NCBI GenBank assembly: GCA_009995045.1
Contig: JAACQG010000015.1
Location: 43,674 to 107,673 of the forward strand
Direction: 5' to 3'
Source: Alphaproteobacteria bacterium
GTDB taxonomy: Bacteria > Pseudomonadota > Alphaproteobacteria > Micavibrionales > Micavibrionaceae
DNA length: 64,000 bases
A program made the translations under genes and the position numbers. Below are positions 44,663 to 52,582 of the stretch, in pieces. Below the pieces are notes generated by a model. It ran no database searches and was not told the DNA's origin. It saw nothing but the letters and a program-made list of their open reading frames with translations. Numbering within the stretch: the stretch's first letter is position 1; each line of letters starts with the position of its first letter.

Positions 44663-45475
44663 GTGCATAATTATTTAGACGAGCTTGAAGCAAAATCCAT
44701 TTACATCATCCGCGAGGCTTATAACAAGCTAAACCCGTTGGGTATGATGTGGTCAATCGGCAAAGATTCAACCGCTCTCCTTTGGATGGTGCGTAAAGCA
44801 TTCTATGGTCGTGTACCGTTCCCTGTTGCCCTGCTTGATACAGAACAAGAGATGGACGAGGTCTATGCATTCCGTGATCGTTTGATTAAGGAATGGGATC
44901 TCGATTGTATCAATCAAATGTGCCCCCCCGAAGAAGACATGGACCAAACATTGCCGCCCAACACACGCGCCGCAATGCGCAAAACCGAAGGGCTAAAGCT
45001 TCTCCTTCAAGAGCATAAATTCAAAGGCATCTTCGGCGGTATCCGCCGTGATGAGCAAGGCTTGCGCGCCAAAGAACGCGTCTTCTCCCCGCGCTCAATT
45101 GACGGATCATGGGATTTCAAAGATCAACCACCTGAATTTTGGGATCAATACAAAACCGAATTCCCCGAAGGCGCGCATTTACGCGTCCACCCGATCTTGC
45201 ATTGGACAGAAAAAGACATCTGGCGTTATCACCAACGCGAAGGCATTCCCTTTTGCGACCTTTACCTCGCGCATGAAAATGATAAGGGCGAGATGGTGCG
45301 CTACCGTTCCCTCGGTGAGAAAAACCTCACCTTCCCCGTGCCTAGCAAAGCCAGCTCAATCGAGGAAATCATCCAAGAGTTGGAAACAACAAACACATCC
45401 GAGCGCGAAGGCCGCTCCATGGATAAAGAAACCGAAGACAGCTTCGAAAAATTGCGCGCACGCGGTTACATGTAG
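44663..45475 (+). CDS. cysD: sulfate adenylyltransferase small subunit
   Basis: A 270-residue protein, the ATP-binding subunit of ATP sulfurylase. The PP-loop is SIGKDSTALLWMVRKAF, and GGIRRDEQGLRAKERVFSPR and LHWTEKDIWRYHQREGIP are diagnostic. It is slightly shorter than the 300-residue average. cysN/C follows after 18 bp. Start is GTG at 44663 (no ATG nearby). Confidence 0.95.
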   Translation: MHNYLDELEAKSIYIIREAYNKLNPLGMMWSIGKDSTALLWMVRKAFYGRVPFPVALLDTEQEMDEVYAFRDRLIKEWDLDCINQMCPPEEDMDQTLPPNTRAAMRKTEGLKLLLQEHKFKGIFGGIRRDEQGLRAKERVFSPRSIDGSWDFKDQPPEFWDQYKTEFPEGAHLRVHPILHWTEKDIWRYHQREGIPFCDLYLAHENDKGEMVRYRSLGEKNLTFPVPSKASSIEEIIQELETTNTSEREGRSMDKETEDSFEKLRARGYM

Positions 45476-45493
45476 GATTGAGGACGTATAACA

Positions 45494-47422
45494 ATGACAG
45501 AAATAACAGAAGTAAATCACAATCAATTCCGCGTCGTCATCGTCGGCCATGTCGATCACGGTAAATCTACACTTATCGGGCGCTTGCTCTATGACACAAA
45601 AAGCCTGCCCGATGGCAAGTATGAGGAATTGGTGCAAATCTGTAAGAGCCGTGGCACGGATGCGCTGGAATGGTCTTTCGTTTTGGATGCATTTCAAGCC
45701 GAACGCGACCAAGCGATCACAATCGACACCACACAAATCTGGTTCTCAACGCAGGAACGTGACTACGTCATCATCGATGCCCCCGGTCACCGTGAATTCC
45801 TGAAAAACATGGTCAGCGGCGCGGCGGCTGCGGATGCCGCGATCCTCGTGGTTGATGCAACCGAAGGCGTGCGTGAGCAAACAAAACGCCATGCTTACCT
45901 TCTATCCCTCCTTGGTCTGCGCCAAGTCGGTGTTGTTATCAACAAAATGGACATGGTCGGGCATTCAAGCGAGACATACGCAAAAGTGTCCAAAGAAGTC
46001 GATGACTACCTACAATCCATAGGCCTGAGCGCCAATTACATCGTGCCAATCTCCGCCCGCGAAGGTGACATGATCTCAAGCCGCGGCGACGCAATGCCAT
46101 GGTATAAAGGCAAAACCCTTGTCGATGTGCTCGACGCATTCGAATATGACAGCCCGCCACTCTCACGCGCGCTGCGCTTCCCGATCCAAGACGTTTATCG
46201 TTTCGGCGAAGAGCGTATCCTTGTTGGGCGTGTCGAATCAGGATCGTTAAGCAAAGGCGATAAAATCCTCTTCTCCCCCACAAACGAAGAAGCGGTTATC
46301 ACCAACATCAAAACATGGCCAACAGATTCATCAAAAGTCACCGCAGGCGCAGGCGAAGTCACAGGGATCACCCTTGACGAGCGTATCTTCGTTGAGCGCG
46401 GCCATATCGGATCTCACACCACAAACCCGCCAATGCTATCGAATGTCTTCCGTGCCAACATCTTCTGGCTCGCGGCAAAGCCATTGAAGGTCGGTAATAC
46501 ATACAAGGTGCGTTACGCGACAGTCGAAGCCACAGTCACCGTTCAATCAATCGACCTCGTGATCGACACGGATGATCTCGGTCAAAATGAAAAAGCAGGC
46601 GAAGTCGGCAAAAACGCAGTCGCAGAAGTCACCTTCCGCTCACAAGACATGCTGCCGATTGATCCATATACGGATAACCAAAAAACCGGTCGCCTCGTGA
46701 TCTACGAAGATTACGACATTGCGGGCGGCGGCGCGATCAACATGGAAGGCTACCCCGATCAACGTCTCACATCACAGCCAAAATCCGAAAATATCTATAT
46801 GGTGGACACGCTGGTTTCTGATGAAACACGCATAGAGCTTAAGGGCCATGCAGGCGGCATATTCTGGTTCACTGGCTTGTCTGGTGCGGGTAAATCCACG
46901 CTTGCGATGGCTGTTGAAAAAGCGTTGTTCGAACGCGGTTTGCACACATATGTGCTCGATGGTGATAACGTGCGCCATGGCCTCAACCAAGATTTAGGCT
47001 TCTCGCCCGAAGATCGTGCAGAAAACATCCGCCGTATCGGTGAAGTGGCTGCGTTGATGGCAGATGCAGGCTTGATCGTAATCTCTGCATTCATCTCCCC
47101 CTATCAAGAAGACCGCAATCGCGCCCGCGCCGCTGCGCCTGATGTGTTCAACGAAATCTATGTCTCCGCTGATTTGGCGACATGTGAAGACCGCGACCCT
47201 AAAGGCCTCTATAAAAAAGCACGCGCAGGTGAAATCGCTGAATTCACGGGGATCGACTCTCCCTATGAAGCGCCATCAAACCCCGAAATGGTGGTCGACA
47301 CACAAAATAACGACATTGATACATGCGTTGAGCAGGTCATCAAATATGTCGAAGAACGTGTCGCATTGAAATCAAGCGCGTCAAACGACCAAACCAAAAA
47401 AGAAAAAGCGATCGCAGTTTAA
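45494..47422 (+). CDS. cysNC: bifunctional ATP sulfurylase GTPase subunit / APS kinase
   Basis: A 642-residue fusion. The N-terminal 430 residues are CysN, an EF-Tu-like GTPase (G1 GHVDHGKST at 18-26, DAPGH, NKMD) that drives APS formation. The C-terminal 190 residues are APS kinase CysC (P-loop GLSGAGKST near 461-469, [17 protein letters not shown]), which makes PAPS. The fusion is common in alphaproteobacteria (also as NodQ). A terminator overlaps its 3' end. Confidence 0.96.
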   Translation: MTEITEVNHNQFRVVIVGHVDHGKSTLIGRLLYDTKSLPDGKYEELVQICKSRGTDALEWSFVLDAFQAERDQAITIDTTQIWFSTQERDYVIIDAPGHREFLKNMVSGAAAADAAILVVDATEGVREQTKRHAYLLSLLGLRQVGVVINKMDMVGHSSETYAKVSKEVDDYLQSIGLSANYIVPISAREGDMISSRGDAMPWYKGKTLVDVLDAFEYDSPPLSRALRFPIQDVYRFGEERILVGRVESGSLSKGDKILFSPTNEEAVITNIKTWPTDSSKVTAGAGEVTGITLDERIFVERGHIGSHTTNPPMLSNVFRANIFWLAAKPLKVGNTYKVRYATVEATVTVQSIDLVIDTDDLGQNEKAGEVGKNAVAEVTFRSQDMLPIDPYTDNQKTGRLVIYEDYDIAGGGAINMEGYPDQRLTSQPKSENIYMVDTLVSDETRIELKGHAGGIFWFTGLSGAGKSTLAMAVEKALFERGLHTYVLDGDNVRHGLNQDLGFSPEDRAENIRRIGEVAALMADAGLIVISAFISPYQEDRNRARAAAPDVFNEIYVSADLATCEDRDPKGLYKKARAGEIAEFTGIDSPYEAPSNPEMVVDTQNNDIDTCVEQVIKYVEERVALKSSASNDQTKKEKAIAV

Positions 47423-47438
47423 TCTGCGGTCGTTTTCT
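47409..47438 (+). terminator. Rho-independent terminator overlapping the cysNC stop
   Basis: CGATCGCAG / CTGCGGTCG, 9 pairs (one G-U), 6-nt loop containing the stop codon, followed by TTTTCTTT. It implies that cysQ may depend on readthrough or its own promoter in the 122-bp gap. Confidence 0.75.
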
Positions 47439-47544
47439 TTGTCTGCAACGCATGATTTATGCGTGCAATCGCTTGTTTTGCACGATAGTGTATACGGACA
47501 AACAGCGTGATCCGCGCATGTATAAATGAAGGTAAATCACACCC

Positions 47545-48393
47545 ATGAGACCCAAGCCCCTTCCCGAAAAAACGCAAAAACTCCTCGATAATCCGGGAGC
47601 GCTATGCAACATGGTTAGACGTATCGCCATCGAAGCAGGCGAGATCACCTTGCATTATTTCGAAAGCCCCGACAACGGCCAAGTCGAAGATAAAGAAGAC
47701 GGCTCCCCCGTAACGCTCGCCGACCGCGAAGCCGAAACGCTTATCCAAATGCATCTTGAAATGATAACACCGGGCATCCCCGTTGTCGGTGAGGAAGCTG
47801 CAGCATTGGGCAGAGCACCTGAAAATTTCGACCGCGACGGATATTTCTGGATTGTCGATCCGCTAGACGGCACAAAAGAATTTATCGGCGGCGGCGGCGA
47901 TTACACTGTCAATATCGCACTTGTGAATAAAGGCGAGCCTATCCTCGGTGTGGTCTTTGCCCCCGCAAAAGGCGAGATGTATGCGGGATATGGCCCGGGC
48001 ACAGCAATCCGCTGGAGCGATGAGACCAATGTGGATAAAGAAATATCCGTACGTAGATCCCCCAAGGGTGGGCTTGTGGTTGTGGCGAGCAAACATCACG
48101 GCGACCAGAGCAGGCTTGATAATTTCCTTGAGCAATTCAAAATCGAAAAATTGGTCAAGCGCGGCAGCTCATTAAAGATGTGCATCATCGCATGTGGCAA
48201 AGCCGATATCTATCCCCGTTTTGGCCCCACATGTGAATGGGATACAGCCGCCGCAGACGCGGTTCTTCGCTCCGCGGGCGGGGTTATAACCGATCTCGAC
48301 GGTAAGCCGCTAAAATATGGCGGCTCGAATGACAAATGGTTAAACCCTGAATTCGTCGCATGTGCGTTTGAATGGTATAACGTTGAGCGCTAA
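47545..48393 (+). CDS. cysQ: 3'(2'),5'-bisphosphate nucleotidase CysQ
   Basis: A 282-residue inositol-monophosphatase-fold enzyme that removes PAP, a by-product of PAPS use. The metal motifs are EE in GEEAAALG, DPLDGTKEF and WDTAAADAVL. Position directly after cysD-cysNC supports CysQ over other members of the fold. It is convergent with the broken regulator at 48397. Confidence 0.92.
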   Translation: MRPKPLPEKTQKLLDNPGALCNMVRRIAIEAGEITLHYFESPDNGQVEDKEDGSPVTLADREAETLIQMHLEMITPGIPVVGEEAAALGRAPENFDRDGYFWIVDPLDGTKEFIGGGGDYTVNIALVNKGEPILGVVFAPAKGEMYAGYGPGTAIRWSDETNVDKEISVRRSPKGGLVVVASKHHGDQSRLDNFLEQFKIEKLVKRGSSLKMCIIACGKADIYPRFGPTCEWDTAAADAVLRSAGGVITDLDGKPLKYGGSNDKWLNPEFVACAFEWYNVER

Positions 48394-48396
48394 GCG

Positions 48397-49011
48397 CTAT
48401 AACCACTGCAATTTTGCGATCACCCTGCCGATAATCTTAAAATCATTTTTGCGTAAAATTTGCGACTGAAAGGATTGATTGCATGCGGAAACACGAATTT
48501 CTGTAGGAGAGGAATGTGGCACATATTCACAATTGCGCAGCATCACCCCAAACCCGTCCTAGATAATAAATGTGCCCGGCGGAGATGGCAGTGTATCAGA
48601 CAGATCAACAAGGACATGTCCCCCACGCCGAAAATCAGGTTCCATGAGTGTTTCTTTGACGGTAAATATTTTGATTTGGTTTGGCGGCGCTTGCGTTCGA
48701 GCCGATAAAATTTCCGCAGGAATAACCCAGCTATCCTGTCTGAGTTCTTCGTCTGGCTCCTTAAGCATCTGATCATTCCCCGCGAGTATATCAAGGCGAT
48801 AAGCATTTTTAGGCAATGCATTGCTGCGCTCACCATCCACGGGAAGCTCAAAATACAAACGCATTTGATTGTATTCATGCGCTTTAATCTGACGTGTGCC
48901 GCTTAAAATTTTGCTAATCGCAGGCGGCTCAAGGCGCAGCGCACGAGCCAGGCCAGCTTTGCTCTTGTCTGGGTTGTTTTTGAATTGTTTTTTAAGCCAC
49001 ATGGAATCCAT
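48397..49011 (-). pseudogene. XRE/S24 (LexA-like) regulator interrupted by an in-frame TAG
   Basis: The frame codes for an N-terminal HTH (GLARALRLEPPAISKILSGT, about residues 19-38) and a C-terminal S24 peptidase-like domain. After residue 150 (PPGTFII) a TAG at 48559-48561 stops it, then the same frame runs on for 53 more sense codons (DGFGVMLRNCEYVPHS... to IIGRVIAKLQWL) to a TAG at 48397. Relatives have Trp (TGG) at this place (FVLWDGFG), so one G-to-A change explains the stop. The S24 Ser is Leu (LMEP instead of SMEP) and the Lys is Arg, further signs of decay or of a non-cleaving regulator. Readthrough cannot be excluded. Confidence 0.8.
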
Positions 49012-49069
49012 AAAGGAGAGTATGTCATGGGTTTTGAATGATAAAAATGTCTAAAAGAGAAATTTACCC

Positions 49070-49099
49070 TTGATTATTGCCATTTTGGAAACATATAAT
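49070..49099 (+). promoter_or_regulatory. promoter of the XRE gene with flanking inverted repeat
   Basis: TTGATT, 18 bases, TATAAT (49094-49099), with a start near 49106. Inverted arms TACCCTT (49065-49071) and AAGGGTA (49121-49127) flank the promoter; the second arm includes the ribosome site. They could be operator half-sites for one of the two neighbouring regulators. Confidence 0.6.
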
Positions 49100-49133
49100 A
49101 CAACCTATAGTTTTGTTTATAAGGGTAAGCACA

Positions 49134-49508
49134 ATGAAAAAACAACCAGACGCAATAAGCCGCAACATGTCACAAACAATAGAGATGGTCGGAAAAAATC
49201 TCAAACATCTGCGAACGGAGCACGGGCTGACGCAAAAAGGTGTAGCCGATATTTTAGGGGTTTCTTTTCAACAGGTTCAAAAATATGAAACTGGATATAA
49301 CAAATTACCCATTGAGAACTTGCTTCTTCTCAAGCACTACTACAACACATCTTTTGATAGTTTCTTTCGCGGAATACATGCAATGACAGACGATGAAATG
49401 CAGGAAAACGAGGGCAATTTGCGCGCATCTGTGGCACGTATCAATGCAATGACGGATCAAGCAAAGCGCCGTAAAATTATCCGCGTTATTCAAATTCTGG
49501 CGGCGTAG
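49134..49508 (+). CDS. XRE-family transcriptional regulator
   Basis: A 124-residue protein. The HTH at about residues 19-55 (VGKNLKHLRTEHGLTQKGVA, ILGVSFQQVQKYETG) matches the SinR/XRE type common in alphaproteobacteria, followed by LPIENLLLLKHYYNTSFDSFF. Start at 49134 with AAGGG 8 nt upstream; the longer frame lacks support. It is divergent from the broken S24 regulator, with which it may have shared control. Confidence 0.9.
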   Translation: MKKQPDAISRNMSQTIEMVGKNLKHLRTEHGLTQKGVADILGVSFQQVQKYETGYNKLPIENLLLLKHYYNTSFDSFFRGIHAMTDDEMQENEGNLRASVARINAMTDQAKRRKIIRVIQILAA

Positions 49509-49515
49509 GATAAAC

Positions 49516-50301
49516 TTAAATTTCGTCTTTGACCTGCGCATAGGCAAGCAGAGCAAACAGACCGGTCCCGCCGATAATATTGCCAAGCCCCGCTGCGCCG
49601 ATATATCCAAACGCACCGGCAAGGCTGATATCATTAGACAAGAACAAAACAAACGCTTCGGCTGATCCCGCAACAACGTGGGTGAAATCGCCAATCGCGA
49701 TCAAATACGTCATCAAAAAGATCACGAGGAACTCGTTACTCTCCGCGCTTGGCAGCATCCAAACCAATGTCGCAATCAAAAATCCGGCTGGAATACCCTG
49801 AACAAAGACATCCCATAAATCACGATGAATGGCGTGATGGCTGACTTCAATAATGGATTCAAGATGCGCAGGCGTCGCAAAACTGAACTTCGTCATAAGC
49901 AAGGCAACAATGAATGTCCCAACAAGGTTGGACGCAAAAACAACCGCCCATAATTTCAACGTCTTATTAATATTGCGCCAAGCCGGATTTTCAAATACGG
50001 GCAACATCACCGTAATCGTATTTTCGGTAAATAACTGTAAACGCGCCATGATCACGATAATAAAGCCAAACGTATAGCCCATATTTTCAATCAACGGGGC
50101 ATAGACCTTATCGGGCATAAACATCTTGATATAAGCCTCGGCCAGCATGGAAAAGCTGATGCAAAAACCAGCCGCCAGACCAGACCACGCAAGTGCGCTA
50201 TAACGGCGTGATAATTCGGAACTACCCTCACGTGATACAATTTCATATATCGTTGCAGAATGGAGACGAAGCTTGTCGTTGACGCGTTCTTTTTGGCTCA
50301 T
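49516..50301 (-). CDS. formate/nitrite transporter family channel
   Basis: A 261-residue protein with six membrane helices of the FNT fold. RYSALAWSGLAAGFCISFSM, FTENTITVMLPVF and GDFTHVVAGSAEAFVLFLS are typical of the YfdC-like subgroup of FNT proteins. A cytosolic N-terminal arm of about 30 residues precedes helix 1. Substrate (formate, nitrite or another small anion) is unknown. It is 15 bp downstream of the symporter gene on the minus strand. Confidence 0.9.
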   Translation of the reverse strand: MSQKERVNDKLRLHSATIYEIVSREGSSELSRRYSALAWSGLAAGFCISFSMLAEAYIKMFMPDKVYAPLIENMGYTFGFIIVIMARLQLFTENTITVMLPVFENPAWRNINKTLKLWAVVFASNLVGTFIVALLMTKFSFATPAHLESIIEVSHHAIHRDLWDVFVQGIPAGFLIATLVWMLPSAESNEFLVIFLMTYLIAIGDFTHVVAGSAEAFVLFLSNDISLAGAFGYIGAAGLGNIIGGTGLFALLAYAQVKDEI

Positions 50302-50316
50302 GAAGTGAAATCCTGT

Positions 50317-51729
50317 TTAGGTTATGCTCTTTTTAAATAAAAGCTTTTGCGCAAAATAGCCAATAAAAAAGACAATAAACGCCGCAACAATACCGGGAAA
50401 AGCTTCATATATATAAGCATTCTGTCCTGTTATGCGCCAACCAATGCCAACACCTAGCCCCGTGATTATGGTGGCCAGCAATACCGCCGGATGCGTCTGT
50501 ACCTTAAAGCATCGCAAAATCAAAAGCGGCGTAAACCCGCAAGCCATCACGGTGATCGCGAGCAACACCATGTCAAACACACTTTTACTCGCGTAAATTG
50601 CAATAATTGAGGCAATCGCGGTAACCAATAATGTGCAGATTTTTAAGAAACGATACGATTCCTTATACCGATCAAAGATACGAATATCCCGTGACAGAGA
50701 TGCTGTACAGCTCAAGATCAATGAATCCGCCGTCGAAATCGTTGCCGCAAAAATCCCTGCGAAAATCACACCGACCAAAATATCAGGCAACATGTCCTGC
50801 GCAAGCTCCGGCAAAGCCAGCTCCTTATCAAACCCCGCCGCATCGGGAAGCAAAACCCGCGTACAAAGCGCAACCACATAAGCGGTGATATAAAACAAAG
50901 CATACGATCCTTCAAACCACATGATCGCACGCTTGGTATCTTTCGGGCTTTTCAGCGCCATAAAACGCGCCATCGTATGCGGAAAACCGAGAAAACTAAA
51001 CCCGAGGCTGAACCAGCCCAAAATAAACAAAAACGGCCCATACGGATTTTCGGTCGGTAAAAGCGTCACCAATTTCGGATCAATCGCCTCAAGCTTATCA
51101 AACAAGGCGCTAAAGCCACCAATCTCATTAATGGACACAACCGCCAAAATCGTCATCGCGCCATACATCACCACAATCTGCGCCGCATCCGTCCAGATAG
51201 AGGCGCGAATACCGCCCGCAAAACAATACAGCAACACAATCACCGCCCCGATCACAATGCCGTATGAATAATCCCAGCCCAGCAAAACATGCATCGCCTT
51301 GCTGCCCGCCGTAAGCTGCGCGGAGGCATAAAGCAACAACGCGACAATGCTAATCACCCCCAAAAGGCCGAGGAAATACGGGCGTGACTTGCCAAGATCA
51401 GATGTCAAAAATTCCGTGTAAGAGACTGATTTCGTACGATGGCTGAACGTGCGAAGGCGACGAGATATCGCGCCAAACGCAAAAAGTGAACCAAATAAAA
51501 TGCCGAAAATAAACCAGCTACCTGACAACCCCATCATGTACCCGTATCCGATAATACCGGTAAAACCGAACCCGCTGGCGGTGGATGCCGCGCCAGAAAG
51601 CCCGACAAACGCAGGGGAAACATTGCGCCCCGCCAAAAGATAATCATCCGCCGTATTCTGCTTTTTGCGAATGGATAACAGGCCGATGCATAAAAATGCA
51701 GCGAGAAAAACAAAAAAACTTAAAACCAT
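50317..51729 (-). CDS. sodium:solute symporter family protein
   Basis: A 470-residue protein with about 13 membrane helices. DDYLLAGRNVSPAFVGLSGA, the ASTASGFGFTGIIGYGY segment, GFPHTMARFMALKS and FAATISTADSLILSCTASLSRDI are SSS-family (PutP-like) signatures, including the Na+ site region STADS. Substrate is unknown; an amino acid or small organic acid is likely. No strong ribosome site before the ATG. Confidence 0.9.
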   Translation of the reverse strand: MVLSFFVFLAAFLCIGLLSIRKKQNTADDYLLAGRNVSPAFVGLSGAASTASGFGFTGIIGYGYMMGLSGSWFIFGILFGSLFAFGAISRRLRTFSHRTKSVSYTEFLTSDLGKSRPYFLGLLGVISIVALLLYASAQLTAGSKAMHVLLGWDYSYGIVIGAVIVLLYCFAGGIRASIWTDAAQIVVMYGAMTILAVVSINEIGGFSALFDKLEAIDPKLVTLLPTENPYGPFLFILGWFSLGFSFLGFPHTMARFMALKSPKDTKRAIMWFEGSYALFYITAYVVALCTRVLLPDAAGFDKELALPELAQDMLPDILVGVIFAGIFAATISTADSLILSCTASLSRDIRIFDRYKESYRFLKICTLLVTAIASIIAIYASKSVFDMVLLAITVMACGFTPLLILRCFKVQTHPAVLLATIITGLGVGIGWRITGQNAYIYEAFPGIVAAFIVFFIGYFAQKLLFKKSIT

Positions 51730-51780
51730 GACATTACATTACCCAATTAATGAGCTTTTACAAGTCACTATAGCAAAAGA

Positions 51781-52464
51781 TTAAAACGGGCAGGGGGAGT
51801 GAAAATGCATAAATTCATTGCTGCTTGGATGATAAAGCGACAAATCCTGCGCGTGTAAACAAAGGCGCTCGGCGGCCTTATAGGCATCCTCGTGCGCGTA
51901 AAAATCATCGCCCAAAATTGGATGGCCAATCTCCGCCATATGCACCCGCAATTGATGTGTGCGTCCTGTGATGGGGTGCAATACAACACGACTCGTATCC
52001 ACCCCCTTTGGCGTGCCACGCTCCATCACTGTCCAATCTGTCTGCGCGGCCTTGCCCTGTTCATGATCAACAATCTGACGCGGGCGGCGCTCCCAATCGC
52101 ACCGCACAGGCAAATCGACACGACCCGAATCGTTGTCCGGCATACCCCAAACAAGCGCAACATAGGCCTTTTCGGTCTTTCGCTTTTCGAATTGAATGCT
52201 CAAATGACGATGCGAATCGGCGCTCAACCCCATCACCATAAGCCCTGACGTATCCATGTCCAGGCGATGCACAATGCGCGCATCTGGAAACTCACGTTGC
52301 ACCCGTGCATCCAACGCCTCTCCCAACTGGTTTTCTGGCGTCGGGTTGCGGCCACGCACACTAAGCAACCCTGCGGGCTTGGAAAGCACAAGGATATCAG
52401 CATCTTGATGGATGATATCTAATCCATGATCTGCGGGTGGAATATAAACATAAGCATCACTCAT
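51781..52464 (-). CDS. RluA-family pseudouridine synthase
   Basis: A 227-residue enzyme. The catalytic Asp is in IVHRLDMDTSGLMVMG; KPAGLLSVRG and PITGRTHQLRVHMAEIGHPI are diagnostic. It lacks an S4 domain, so it is the short RluA/TruC-like type that modifies rRNA or tRNA; the target position cannot be told. GAGG precedes the ATG. Confidence 0.92.
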   Translation of the reverse strand: MSDAYVYIPPADHGLDIIHQDADILVLSKPAGLLSVRGRNPTPENQLGEALDARVQREFPDARIVHRLDMDTSGLMVMGLSADSHRHLSIQFEKRKTEKAYVALVWGMPDNDSGRVDLPVRCDWERRPRQIVDHEQGKAAQTDWTVMERGTPKGVDTSRVVLHPITGRTHQLRVHMAEIGHPILGDDFYAHEDAYKAAERLCLHAQDLSLYHPSSNEFMHFHSPCPF

Positions 52465-52582
52465 GCCTCATATCTAACTGTTAATTGTGGACATTTCACC
52501 CCCAAGCCCAGATTTTTTTGACGTTATTTTCCAAAACTGTATATAGTTGCCCCATCAACACACATAAAAAGAGTAGCTACAT

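Noticed and set aside
49022-49054. A 10-codon ORF (MSWVLNDKNV) with a strong AAAGGAGAG ribosome site in the space between the two regulators
   Set aside because: Too short to judge; the purine-rich site may be chance, and it lies upstream of the mapped-by-eye promoter, so it would not be on the XRE transcript.
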